From Harmonia axyridis (Eukaryota > Arthropoda > Insecta > Coleoptera > Coccinellidae), in assembly GCF_914767665.1 (NCBI RefSeq), contig NC_059506.1, positions 6,324,001 through 6,388,000 on the forward strand: 64,000 bases of DNA, in the 5' to 3' direction. The translations under genes were made by a program, and so were the position numbers. Positions 19,201 to 29,984 of the stretch are shown piece by piece. The notes beneath the pieces were generated by a model. It saw nothing but the letters and a program-made list of their open reading frames with translations. It ran no database searches and was not told where the DNA came from. Numbering within the stretch: the stretch's first letter is position 1; the number at the start of each line of letters is the position of its first letter.

Positions 19201-21899
19201 TTCTCGGTTGTTCTTGAGCGACGCACTCGGTTTCGTTTCTTCACATCACTAACTTGTCCCAACAGCCCAAATTTTTCCACCAGTTTCACTATTGCCGGCC
19301 AAAAAGCTACTTCACTACGACCCAAAAGTGCTTTAGTTATGCGAACTGTGTCTCCCTTTTTTGCAGTGAATTTTTAACAATAGCAATTCGTTGTTGAAGC
19401 GTGAATAGTTCCATTTTTAGTAATGGCGTAGCAATGGTGGTAAGTTTTGGAATGTTTCTTCAATTGCCAATTTGTTTTTTAGGAGATGTCTGTCTCATTC
19501 GGACTTCATTTGTTTTTGTGTTCAGTCTTACATCGGATTGGGCTCAAGTTAATTTCTTAACTTAGAGTTTGGGGTAGTTTCTGTGGAATTCTGCAAACAA
19601 CTTTTGTAGGTTGCCTAATTTGTCACTTCATAGTACCTAAATGTGCATGATTGTTGAATTGACGAGTTTGTCCATTTCATTCCTCTTCTACAAAGAATAT
19701 GTATATGTATATACAGGGTGTCCCAAACTCGATGGCCTATTAGACGTTTCTGGAAAACTAATCATAATATTGAGTTTTATTCCGCAAATACGTAGTATTA
19801 TAAGACTGTTTTCGGCTTGGACCAAAAATGTACAGGGTGTCAAATTTAGTTATGAAAACATCGAATCTTATTTTCTTTCTGTGTTTTACGGAAGTAACAG
19901 ACAGTTATTCCCACATTTATAAATAGCGGTTTTTCCTCATTTGAAGTTCTTCCCCGATAACTCTTGAAGTATTCATTTTAGGTATAGGGTTTGCTGAAGT
20001 AACCCCCACTATTTTTGTACGTAGAATCGACTGAAATAATAAAAAATATAGGTTATACTTTGAAAATCTTGAGTTTTGATGAATTTGAGTTGTCCAAGTT
20101 CATGATCCTTTTATAAACACCCTGTACATTTTTGGTCCAAGCCGAAAACAGTCTTGTAATACTACGTATTTGCGGAATCGGAAAAAAACAAATTTTTTTC
20201 GAAAAAGGCTTTTTCTGTTGAAATATTCAAAAAAATGTGAGTCCTCATCGCCACCTTTTTTTCATAAGAATCCCAATAACTCATGAACCGTTGAATTTTT
20301 ACCCAAGGTATGGCATATTGCCGAAATTGCCATAAAAAAAGCTATCTAATGATGCAATAATATACTGGGTGTGCCATTTGAAATAAGGAAATAGTAGTCT
20401 GTTTCTCGTATAACCGGAAGTTGTAGAGATCTGAAAATATTTTAGGGAGAAAGATCATTGTCTCAAACCCCAACCCAATATGCAAATTTTCAGCTCAAAA
20501 TTATGATTAGTTTTCCAGAAACGTCTAATAGGCCATCGAGTTTGGGACACCCTGTATGTACTTACTATATGGTCTTTTTGGTAGACCTGCTTGGGTTAAT
20601 GCTGGTTCAGGATCTTTCACAGCATTTTCAGTAGTCGGAGAAATTCATAGACACTAGTCACAAGCACAGTAACTAAAAATGACTGCAGTGATCAGCGCTT
20701 ATAAATTGGTTTCCTCACAAAAAAAAACTGAGGGAATTTTTTCCCTCCAAAAAAAATCTCAAAAAACTAGCAGTGGGTTATTACGGACACTGTTGATTTG
20801 GAAATTGATGATACCGTCATCAGGTTGTTACTATTTGATTTACTCGCTTTTTTAATATTTTAAAATAGTAGCTGTCGAGTAAAATAAGTATTCTATTCTC
20901 ATTTTATTTATGTATGGTTTTAGCTAGAGTTCTGTTTCAGGCAGTTTAGATAAAAAACAAGTTGATTTAGTTGTGGGAGGAATTTTACCAAGAAGTGATT
21001 CCAATGAGTTCTTTGAATTTGCTGGACCTACTGTGGTAAACCGGTATGTTTGGATTGTACCAGCAGCTAAGATACGTCCTTTCTGGAAACGATTATTTTA
21101 TACGTACACTTTGTTGGTGTGGACATTACTGTACTTAACATTCATGACTCTTGCAATAATATTAACTTCTGTAAATGGAATTATGAAAGGTACTCTGAGC
21201 ATGGATACTGAATTTTTAAAATTATACGCCATGTGCCTTACATCAGTTGAAGTGAAGCATACAGAACTACTATCTAAAAAGATTATTTTTGTATCATGGT
21301 ATTTATTTCTGTTAATCTTTTCGAACTATTTCACAGCTAAATTATTATCGAACTTCGTGGTAAAAAAGTACGAATATCAACTACATTCCTTGGATGAACT
21401 CGTGGATGTCAATTGGGATATTTGCATGTTCACAGACCTGGCGGAATACTTGACATACATAGGTAAAAAGAAAATTATAAAATGCAACAACTGCGAATCT
21501 TGCACAAACAGAACAGCATTCAGGGAAGATTTAGTTTCTATAAGAAGTGAAAACATAATGGCTCACGATATGCAAAGGCTGTATCTCAATAAAAATGGTG
21601 AACCTCTGCTCTTCTTCTTGGATGAATACTTTCTGATCACCTTCGATGTTGTTGTTTTCAGAAAAAACCATCCAATCTTTTCAAGATTTAATGAACTGTT
21701 GAGTTTATTGAAAGACAGTGGAATATATGGAAAAATAGCTAGCAAGTACACTCCGAGAAAAATATCACAACAGAAAGTTGTATGGAAATCCCTCGCTAAC
21801 AGACAATTGTCGTTCATTTTTAAATTTGTAGTATATGGTTTAGTGTTGAGCATTATTATATTTGTCTTGGAAGTCAACATAAAACCAAAAAAATTATAA
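16300..21899 (+). CDS. divergent ionotropic receptor (IR), two exons
   Basis: Predicted chemosensory ligand-gated channel subunit, paralogous to the IR at 6157-7845. I join exon 1 (16300-17002) to exon 2 (20941-21899). The donor is TTTAG|gtaagt and the acceptor tctgtttcag|GC, phase 1, and together they restore ALGSLDKKQVDLVVGG, which aligns with ILGLLARKSAGMVMGG in the paralogue. The joined frame gives 553 residues, close to the paralogue's 562. It has a signal-peptide-like start (MIPIVPIKTSLLLLSC), an S1 lobe with GGIDVEVLKTIAAKMKF, three hydrophobic helices (the last near IFKFVVYGLVLSIIIFVLEV) and a CNNCESC cluster in S2. Its 3.9-kb intron consists largely of repeats. A mariner begins right after the stop codon. 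Confidence 0.88.
17040..18734. repeat. 1.7-kb palindromic repeat family H in the IR intron
   Basis: The ends are ctagtggaataaattaaagg and the inverse ctttaatttattctactag. The arms mirror through landmarks such as gcggtttttcaaatggctg, catcatgagatctc, tggcatacagactcgg and atctcaccaatcaatgattg. A LINE tail (17318-17478) interrupts the left arm. A GC-richer insert at about 17885-18030 (ggtcttcctacgtctctcc) has no mirror partner, so it arrived after the palindrome formed or lies in the loop. It does not have CAGGGTG ends. Confidence 0.85.
17318..17478 (+). mobile_element. 5'-truncated LINE 3' end
   Basis: This insert is absent from the matching place in the right arm of family H. It ends with ttgaataaag followed by an (att)n microsatellite, typical of LINEs that end in short A/T-rich repeats. 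Only untranslated sequence is present. A similar tail style occurs in the LINE fragment at 31384-31735. Confidence 0.55.
18778..19440 (-). pseudogene. rosa-like mariner transposase, internally deleted
   Basis: On the - strand the N-terminus starts near 19412 with MELFTLQQRIAIVK and continues, with a frameshift, through LLGRSEVAFWPAIVKLVEKF and an RTTENIVAVGRS block. The C-terminus follows near 19020, with remnants of DLTPLEFF and ending near 18800 (NRSRGGHLGDIVF). The central catalytic part holding the first two aspartates is missing. It belongs to the same broad family as the element at 4421-5752 but is clearly another subfamily. Confidence 0.7.
19714..20554. repeat. palindromic repeat family A, copy 2
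   Basis: The ends are cagggtgtcccaaactcg and its inverse, next to TA at 19712-19713 and 20555-20556. An inner TA-cagggtgt ... acaccctg-TA element marks its interior, as in copies 3 and 4. The left arm lacks the segment holding the ggtggcgatgagg block that is seen in the right arm, so the left arm has been shortened. It lies in the IR intron. Confidence 0.85.
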
Positions 21900-21901
21900 T
21901 A

Positions 21902-23187
21902 TCAGATGTGTGAATAAGTCTTTCCCGTTTTTTTTCAAATTTTGAGCCTTTATTGTGAAAAAATGGTTACAAATGAATTATTGAAAGTATTGGCCATCGC
22001 TAGCTACAACTTTTCCCCATCTTTCTGGCAACATACGAATCCCGTTGCGAAAAAATTCGACCGGTTTGGCCTCTATCCAGTCATCCACCCATTTTTTGGC
22101 TTCCTCGTAGGAATGGAAGTGCTGGTCAGCCAGGCCATGCGTCATTGATCTGAAGAGATGGTAATCAGACGGAGCAATGTCTGGACTATACGGCGGGTGG
22201 GGTAGGACTTCCCATTTGAGCGTTTCTAAGTATGTTTTCACCGGCTGTGCAACATGTGGGTGAGCATTGTCATGTTGCAAAATAACTTTGTCGTGCCTGT
22301 CGGAGTATTGTGGCCGTTTTTCTCGCAGTGCGCGGCTCAAACGCATCAATTGTCGTCGATAGACCTCGCCTGTGATCCTTTCATTCGGTTTCAGAAGCTC
22401 ATAGTAAACCACACCTAGCTGGTCCCACCATATACAGAGCATGAGCTTGGCGCCATGAATATTTGGCTTGGCCGTCGATGATGATGCATGGCCGGGTAGT
22501 CCCCATGATTTTATTCGCTTCGGATTATCGTAACGGATCCACTTTTCATCGCCAGTCACGATACGATGCAGAAAACCCTTTCTTTTATGTCGCTGAAGCA
22601 GCTGTTCGCAAGTGAAAAAACGCCGTTCGACGTCTCTCAGCTTCAGTTCGTACGGCACCCAATTTCCTTGCTTTTGTATCATTCCCATGACTTTCAAACG
22701 CTTGGAAATGGTTGTTCGGTCAACTCCCAATGCTTCAGCAAGTTCTTCTTGCGTTTGACACGAATCTTCATCAAGCAAAGTCGCCAATTCTTGATCTTCA
22801 AAGATTTGCGGCCGCCCGGAACGCTCCTTGTCATCCACGTCGAAATCGCCACTTTTGAAGCGTCGAAACCATCCGCGAACACTTGAATCATCGACACAAC
22901 CTTCTCCATAAGCTTCCTGAAGCAACCGATGCGCCTCGGCAGCAGATTTCTTCAAATTGAACCAATAAAGTGAAACTTCCCGCAAATGACGTCGACTCGG
23001 CTCAAATTTCGACATTTTCACGATTTCAAAAATTTATGATGCGAAAAAATTTCAACTAATGTGTTAGTGTGGAATTGTTGACAGATGAATAAGCTTTGAT
23101 TATGACATATGTAACCATTAAATACTCGCACAGTATTGGTGGCGCCATCTCTTACAAAAAACGGGAAAGACTTATTCACACACCTGA
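21902..23187 (-). mobile_element. full-length mariner (DD34D), 1286 bp
   Basis: The terminal inverted repeats are about 29 bp: tcagatgtgtgaataagtc... on the left and the same with one substitution (A to G at position 5) on the right, both running into cccgtttttt. TA lies immediately outside each end (21900-21901 and 23188-23189). The length is that of autonomous mariners and the transposase frame is open. This is the only fully intact DNA transposon I see in the window. Confidence 0.95.
21978..23015 (-). CDS. mariner transposase, intact (345 aa)
   Basis: Cut-and-paste transposase acting on the element's own inverted repeats at TA targets. From the ATG at 23015 (MSKFEPSRRHLREVSLYWF) it has 345 residues, the usual mariner length. 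It has paired helix-turn-helix domains (about 1-110), the linker motif WVPYEL and the catalytic acids in TGDEKW, LQHDNAH and YSPDIAPSDYHLF. The last two aspartates are 34 residues apart (DD34D). Sequence style is close to the mauritiana/mellifera group. No stop or frameshift is visible, so it may be active. It is transcribed against the neighbouring IR gene. Confidence 0.95.
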   Translation of the reverse strand: MSKFEPSRRHLREVSLYWFNLKKSAAEAHRLLQEAYGEGCVDDSSVRGWFRRFKSGDFDVDDKERSGRPQIFEDQELATLLDEDSCQTQEELAEALGVDRTTISKRLKVMGMIQKQGNWVPYELKLRDVERRFFTCEQLLQRHKRKGFLHRIVTGDEKWIRYDNPKRIKSWGLPGHASSSTAKPNIHGAKLMLCIWWDQLGVVYYELLKPNERITGEVYRRQLMRLSRALREKRPQYSDRHDKVILQHDNAHPHVAQPVKTYLETLKWEVLPHPPYSPDIAPSDYHLFRSMTHGLADQHFHSYEEAKKWVDDWIEAKPVEFFRNGIRMLPERWGKVVASDGQYFQ

Positions 23188-23189
23188 TA

Positions 23190-23803
23190 TATATGTTTTA
23201 ATTGCTCTTTATGCTCGAAATTCACCGAAATATTCGAGGTATCCAGTTCTAAAAGATAGTCATACTTCTATCTGAAACAAATTGATGTAATAAGTTCTGA
23301 TTACTCTTTTATAACTCCCAAATATTTCACTGCCACTAGATGAACAGTCCACCTTCAATTAATCCATCAGCAGTTGATTCAAAAATTAATATCAAGATTT
23401 CAAATTTGAACTTAATATCAAAAACTGAAAGAGCTATTAGGAAAAAACTAGAAAAATCTTGAAATTTTGAAGCTCTGTAGTTCGGTAACGAAGCTTTGGC
23501 GGACACATGTTTATGGAAAAGAAAAAGTCTTATTTTGACTTGAAGAATACGTCCCTGAAATCTTGATACTGAATTTTTAATCACCCCGTACTTAACGTCA
23601 TTCCCAAGCCACATGTTTTTCAATTATTTATCAATATGAATTAAGGTAAAAAACAAAACCAGAAGAGAAGTTGTCCTTTGTAGATTTAATCAAATGACTA
23701 CATATATAATCAATATTTTTTTATAATAGGTGATTTCAGGAAAAAGAATATTATATAATTCACTATAATTTATGATAATAAATAAAAACTTTAAATATAA
23801 TTC
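23190..23803. other. spacer with one dispersed repeat (family G)
   Basis: Bases about 23440-23610 (tcttgaaattttgaagctctg ... cttgatactgaatttt) recur in the same order at 51720-51840. The rest shows nothing recognisable. The Rft1 polyadenylation signal should fall near the right end, but no perfect AATAAA is seen on the - strand. Confidence 0.45.
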
Positions 23804-26800
23804 TTATTTTTTCAATTGTTTTCTCTTGTATTTGTCATATCCAATCTTCAACAGTTCTTTGTTATCAAGAGACCAAACGACAATAGTAAGGAAGAAAAAT
23901 ATAGCTCCGATGAATATATGAGCGAAAATGGAGGTTCGAAGAAAAGAGCCCTGAAAATTGTCAAATCACGATATTTGTATTATTATATGATATTTGAATT
24001 AACTAACCTCAGATAATTTTGTGCAATAACTCGATATGAGTAAAACACTAATGAACTTCCAACTAGGTCTCAATCCATCTAAAGGTTTATATGGTGAGTT
24101 TCTGTACATGTTTCTGATATAATGAAAACTGAAAACAAAACGCAAATTGAAATTTTTAGTTTATTAATTATTCAAAAATCTGTGACTCATTGATTCAACC
24201 AGAAATATAAACACAAAATGTCGTGCATTACTATTTCTACTGCTTCCTCAACAGCGACTTTTAGTTGAAGAAATATCAGTGCAAGACAGATTTTATTGTT
24301 TGAAAAAATAACATTTTTTTGCATGCCTATAATTCAATATTTCTATATTAATTCCGTCCTCGTAAATTTCTTGAGAAATATTTTGAAATGAAAAATGGGT
24401 AGCATATTAAAGCGGTCTATATATCTACCTAGAACAATTTCCAAAATGACAAATCTAGCAAGCAAATTTTTGACATTTCATGGTGGCGACTGTATCTATA
24501 TTTACCTATGAGTTATTCTGGATAACATATTAATGCAATTGGCAATGATGAAACCTACTGGTCCTAGTAAGATGGTCAGAACATAAGAGATTATCAGGAA
24601 TATCACAGAAAAAAGTACCATCACATAGTTATACCTGTGAAATAAAATTTTTAATTGATAACAAAGCAATGAGAGCTAGAAGTTTCTGAACTGAAACTTC
24701 AGTAATTCTTTTTTGTTTGAGAAACAGCTTAATAAGGCAAGTTTTGGGCATTCCAGAATATTTACTTGAAACTTTAAGGATCAAAAACGTATTCTGATTT
24801 AAAAAAATATATAATATTCCTTTCAAATTGCAATTTGATTGAAATTCCACGTTACACTCATCAAATTCATGTTTCCATCGCTTCTGGAAATCGGTAAAGG
24901 GCTTTTACAGAACTACTGTATCGTCGAAATTTTGCAGTTTTTCCTGATTAAGATCCGTACCGTTGGAAAAATATCCCTAATATTTTGCATCATGATAGAA
25001 GATTGAAGAGCATTGAAAATATGCAAAAATATATGGGGTGTTCCATTTAAAAAATCATCCATTTGTTGAATAATTTTATTTGGGAACACCCTTTATATCA
25101 GAAAATAATTTCCTGAGATGCAGCATTGAAAGTACAAAGGGAATGCTTTTCAACTAAATTCCTGAAACGTCTGGTTTGGCAGCTATGGAAGCCTAACGCA
25201 CTATTGCAGGATCCTGTATACATACAGTTTTTAATTTACACCCATTACCCAATTTAAATCCATCAATGGTATTGATTTAATTGATAAACTTACCTGTCCA
25301 ACTGTTTATTTGACATTGTAGCAAAAACAAATCCCTCTGTAACTCCATTTATAGCTAAAAGAATGATGGCAAAACAATGAAACTTTAATAAAGTTACTGG
25401 AAGCATATTATTCACAAGATTTTGACCTCCATAGAGATAAAGTAGAGTGTAGCTGTAGCTCTGCCCAAATACGAATATAACTAGGCCAAAACTGATTATC
25501 ACATTGCAAAGTTGCTTCAGCACAAGAGCTGATTCTGATATTGATTCCTGAAATTTTGAACAGAATCAATGAATCTCAGGGAATAATTCATTAAATTTAT
25601 TCATTAAAAAAATTATTTCTCAGAGAATTAAGCACACATAATCATGAAAGTTACGCAAAGTCTTAGCATTTATAGTATTGGATATATGAATTTTCAAAAG
25701 TTTCATTTGAATTTCAAAACTAACTATTGCAAATTCCGGTCCCCAACTATATTTTAAAACTTACAATAAATTCAAATTTTTTTATATCGTTATTTGGCAG
25801 AACTGACAAGGAAATAAATTATAGTGTAAAGTTGCTATGTTTTATTGTACTGTGAATTCCTTCAGGAAAGTGTCTGCATAAATTCGAAGGTTATCTAGTG
25901 TATACGATCATCGTTGAACATCGATACCACAATCTCGGTACCAGAGACCTCCTCAGTTAAATATCTGGGCTTGACGATTGATCGACATATGAGATGGGAT
26001 TTGCATGTTACACAGCTCACCAACAAGCTGCGTTGTTTTTTGTCGAGATTCAGAATATTGAGAGAATGTCTTGAGCTGCCTCAATTGATGATGGTATACA
26101 ATGGCCTCATACAGAGTCAGCTCCTTTATGGTCTCGTGGGATGGGGCGGTGTTAGTGAATGCTATATTCGAGGGCTGAAAGTTGTTCAAAAGAGAATTCT
26201 GAAGACGATGTTGGGAAGGGAACAGTGTTATCCAAGTGTACTTCTGTTCAAACAGAGCGGAGTGCTAGACATCCGGCAGTTGTTTTGTTTGAAGATGATA
26301 TTGAATGTACGCAGTCGAAAGTTGCAAATAGAACATATTGAACATTCATACAACACCAGAGGTAGGGAAAATAAAGTATTAATTCCCAGATGTTCGAAAG
26401 CCGTCGGACAAAGGCACTGCAAATTTTTGGGTCCTAAGATTTGGGATTTGCTCCCAGACGAGTACAAGACATTGGTGGGTCATAAAAGGTTCAAGTACGA
26501 AGTGAAGAATTGGCTCAGAGAGGGCGGCGAGGAAATCTACAGGGTGTTATTCGGCTGACTTCGAGGTTGTCGTGACCAGCTATGATGCCTCAGTACTGTG
26601 TAGAAATGATCGTGACATCCTTCCATTCTTTTTATGCGTTTTGTAAATTTTGTATTTTCATTTTTTTGATGATTGTGGTGTTTTAATTATAATGTACGAA
26701 GTAAAATTGATGTACTCTTTGGCAATATCACGCACGAGCAATTATATTGCTTCAGTGATGCCGCGTTTATTCTTGTACTATTGTATGCTTTTTATGAATA

Positions 26801-28440
26801 AACGATATTATATATTATTAATTGAGAATATTAGTTATATTTTTTGCGGGTCAAGTGGTTTCACTATTTCACAGTCCTGTGCATTGAAAATCGCATCTTG
26901 CCTTTGGATTTTGTCCATATCTGAATGACGAAGTAATAATTAAGATTGAATCTTACCTTATTCTGATTTTTCACTGGAACATCCCTTTGAACCATTTGTG
27001 TGAAATAGAAATAGGCACTTTCCTCGATGGGACGAAAGATAAATCTATAATAAATTTTATTTCAGAACTTTAATAACTATATCCATATAAGTTTACCTTG
27101 CTGCCAAACTACCGAGGTTGTTGACAATATCATACATAGATTGTTGAGTGAAAGTCATTACAGGAGATATAGTCATGACATATTTTTCTCCTTCTGTAAG
27201 AATCTGTTTCACTAAAGATTGTCTTGTGAAACTCATAGTAAGGACACAAAGTTCCTTATTGAGCATATTGTTCTAGAAAGTAAAAACCAAGTCTTGAAGT
27301 TTACTAGGTCCAATCCTTTGAAATAATTCACTCACTTCATTCTTCATCATTCCAGGAAAGAAATCTAAGATACTCCTAAATGGAAAATCTTTCATATCAT
27401 CAAATAACTGTGAGTTTGTTTGTTCTTTTTTATTATGCATCTTCAAATTGGGAATATACCAAGCAAAAAACACAAAATATGAGATCCCCAAAATTATTGC
27501 AGAAATGATTTGTGCTATTGCAAATGCCCCAATGGCTGAATAAGGATTGTACATTACAAGGCAGACAAATATAAATGTCCTGACCAAAATGTATATAGTG
27601 TCCAATATAATCTAGAAAAAAATGTATTAATTTGACCCACAAGTATTATCAATTCATTAGTTCCAAGTTATTAATTGTAAATATATTTTCAATCAAATTC
27701 TATTTGTATATCCAAAATATGAGATCAAAATAATTATAATAATGCCTTACCTTCAATTTAACAAAACAAAAACTCTGTACAACTAAAACAATACTCTGTG
27801 TACATTGTTCTATTATACAAGATAAAGCTATAGAGTAGCATCCCCATTTATATTGTTCTAAGAAAATATCATCCACTGGACTCAAGACGTTCAGCCATAT
27901 ATAGACTAGACATATACTCAATAAAAATGCAATAGGAATTCTGCAATAAATATTAATCATTCTTAACATTTTCCTATATAATCTTCACGAAACATATATA
28001 AAACAAATACAATTCAATAATACATAAAAATCCTCCAGTACTGGAAAAATTAACACATCCATTTTCATTAATAAGTAAAGATAAATTATGATGTAAAAAA
28101 ATTCAATGCAGTTTCTACTTACGATAACCATATTAAATTGATAACTTGGGCCCAATTGTGTGATTTTGTATTCGTTAAACAAGCTTTCAATAAAGGTTCC
28201 TTTGAGAGAAAAAGTATTGTTGATTCTAATAAGAGAAGTCTTACATTCATAATACCAAGAACTTCATGGCCTAATGTTCTTACAATGAAAGCATTAAGAA
28301 CGAATGTTATACATCTGAATAAGACCTAAAATATTTATAGTATAATATAGACATTAGGTATAATGAGGGAACCAAAAAACCTGAAAAATGATACTAAAGG
28401 AAGCGTACTTGAGGCTACTTTCTAGGATATTTCGCCCCAT
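23804..28440 (-). CDS. Rft1: Rft1, ER membrane protein of N-glycan lipid-precursor assembly
   Basis: RFT1 is a multi-pass ER membrane protein needed for use of Man5GlcNAc2-PP-dolichol in N-glycosylation; whether it is the flippase is debated. I join ten exons: 28440-28381, 28325-28123, 27940-27751, 27611-27336, 27272-27097, 27044-26957, 25547-25294, 24634-24506, 24128-24008, 23950-23804. All have GT-AG sites and phases agree throughout, giving 1644 nt and 547 residues (human about 541). Landmarks are SLKYASFSIIFQVLFR, LGIMNVRLLLLESTILFLS, YIWLNVLSPV, SLVKQILTEGEKYVMT, FGQSYSYTLLYLYGG and INGVTEGFVFATMS. The start MGRNILE lies in a 20-codon first exon. Intron 6 holds a LINE fragment. The exon bounds are inferred by eye. 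Confidence 0.93.
25880..26825 (+). mobile_element. 5'-truncated LINE (jockey/CR1-like) in Rft1 intron 6
   Basis: An open stretch from about 25914 to 26558 encodes the C-terminus of a non-LTR reverse transcriptase: SSVKYLGLTIDRHMRWDLHV (thumb region), a LLYGLVGWGG block, then KVVQKRILKTMLG and a KIWDLLPDEYK tail. A 3' untranslated region follows and appears to end near the gaataaacg phrase at about 26797. The polymerase YADD box and the endonuclease are missing, so it is a dead, truncated copy. It runs opposite to Rft1. Confidence 0.8.
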
Positions 28441-29262
28441 ATTTCAAAAGTACTTTTTGTATTCAGTGTACATCGAAAAAAAGTTCAATTCGCAACAATA
28501 GTTTACATAATTATAATAATTTTTATCTAATCAGACAATCAGAGTATATTTTTCCTTTTATTTCAAATTTCTAACCTTAAATAGTGGTGCATAGAATTAC
28601 TTCAAATAATAACATAGCATTATTCTATGTTTTTGGTTTATTAATTTCCTTTTTTATTGGGAAAATATATTTCCAATTCTCTCTGAAATATTCAGAATTT
28701 ACGATTTGGAATGTGTGAAATCTGAAAATTAAATAAAAAAATTAGTTTTTCCGCTGTTCAGAGCTTTTCTCAGAAACTCTATATGCATAAAACTTACTAC
28801 AAAAATCGGCTGCTAATATACCGCAGTGACCTTGTTAGTTCGGGAAGAAAGCTATTATTTAAAAAAAAATTAAGGCATCAAATTTTGAAAAATTCTGTAA
28901 GGATCTAAAACGATAACAAAGTGGTTCTCGTAATTAATCTACAATTTAGATATAGAGAACTGTATTTAATTAGCACTTCTGAGTATTAATTGATAATATA
29001 TTAATACTGAATTATATTATAATAGATTATAAAGACGGTATTTAAGGAACGATTTTACTATTAATTGATAGACAGAAGGCACGATATTAATGCAAGTAAG
29101 TTCGAACTTGGAGTTAAACTAATTAACTCGGCTTTTTACAAAATCTGGGGAATGATACAGGATTCAAACTTACTGGTATTAACCTCGTTCCTTCTGTCTA
29201 TCAATTAATACTGAAATCGTTTCTCAAATACTCTTATTTATGAAAATAAGCCAATTCCTTCA
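28441..29262. other. Rft1 upstream region with one inverted repeat
   Basis: No gene is seen upstream of the Rft1 start. An inverted repeat lies at about 29058-29213, with arms beginning ctattaattgatagacagaa and its inverse and a unique centre (ttaactcggctttttac). The rest is AT-rich and unassigned. Confidence 0.4.
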
Positions 29263-29345
29263 ACGACACCGTACTAATTTGAATGACAATTTATTTGTTT
29301 GGATTCCGAACACTGACAGGAGAACCAAAAATGGCGGTGTGTGAC
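29263..29345 (+). repeat. dispersed repeat with a tgacgtca core
   Basis: The block from gtactaatttgaatgacaatt through tggattccga and aaaatggcggtgtgtgacgtcac recurs almost unchanged at 60600-60682. In this copy the cgtcac motif is duplicated (tgacgtcacgtcac). The core matches a CRE-type site, but no function is implied. Confidence 0.6.
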
Positions 29346-29361
29346 GTCACGTCACACTAAT

Positions 29362-29790
29362 AGACCTATTCACCGTCGCCATATTGATGTGCGACAACAC
29401 CAACTACCCAGTGTTCCCAACAGAGAAATATTGAGTTTACTAGAAAAATACCGCTAATATCAAAAATACTATCAGCCATAGAGATTATTCTTCCACTGAC
29501 TATTTCCAAAAATGGAGCGAAGCCTTCATTTATACACTCGGCCACAGTTAATTTGTTCATAAAACCGTCTTTCACTAATGTTTTTATTTCCAAAAGGTGA
29601 AATTTTTGCGTAATATTGTCCCAAACAAGCCTATCTGGCGTAGCAGCCAGAAAAGGTACACATAAACTTCACTTATAAACTTTATATTGTGGAATTTTTC
29701 TAGTAAACTCAATATTTCTTCGTTGGGAACACTGGGTAGTTGGTATTGTCGCACAACAATATGGCGACGGTGAATATGGTCAATTGTGCG
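29362..29790. repeat. palindromic repeat, about 430 bp
   Basis: The left part tattcaccgtcgccatatt, then caactacccagtgttccca and gagtttactagaaaaat, is mirrored on the right by tagtaaactcaatatt, tgggaacactgggtagttg and atatggcgacggtgaata. The short frames 29366-29593 and 29584-29796 are readings of these arms. Confidence 0.75.
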
Positions 29791-29802
29791 GCACAATTGA
29801 CA

Positions 29803-29877
29803 ATAGACTAAGGGCGAGAACAGCTCTGAGGGGGCACAATTTGTGCCCCCTCAGAGCTGTTCTCGCCCTTAGTCTAT
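29803..29877. repeat. 75-bp perfect hairpin palindrome
   Basis: Two exact 37-bp arms are separated by a single T at 29840. The inner part is GC-rich (gagggggcacaa / ttgtgccccctc), unlike its flanks. It sits about a dozen bases right of the 29362-29790 palindrome. A cruciform or a very stable RNA hairpin is possible. Confidence 0.9.
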
Positions 29878-29984
29878 ATTCGCATATTCTAGCTAAAATC
29901 CAGATGTCTTCTTTCGAATAAATTTTTTTGAATGATCCAACCCAGGAAGATTCTTCTTGAGTGTCTCTTTCGGTTCGTTCATTC

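Noticed and set aside
27273..27605. Membrane-rich frames at 25.3-28.2 kb considered as odorant or gustatory receptor exons
   Set aside because: Joined in order with matching splice phases they give Rft1 landmarks from end to end (for example NVRLLLLESTILFLS and FGQSYSYTLLYLYGG), not receptor motifs.
29803..29877. GC-rich hairpin as an intrinsic transcription terminator
   Set aside because: The window is eukaryotic and no gene ends at the hairpin. Intrinsic hairpin termination does not apply.
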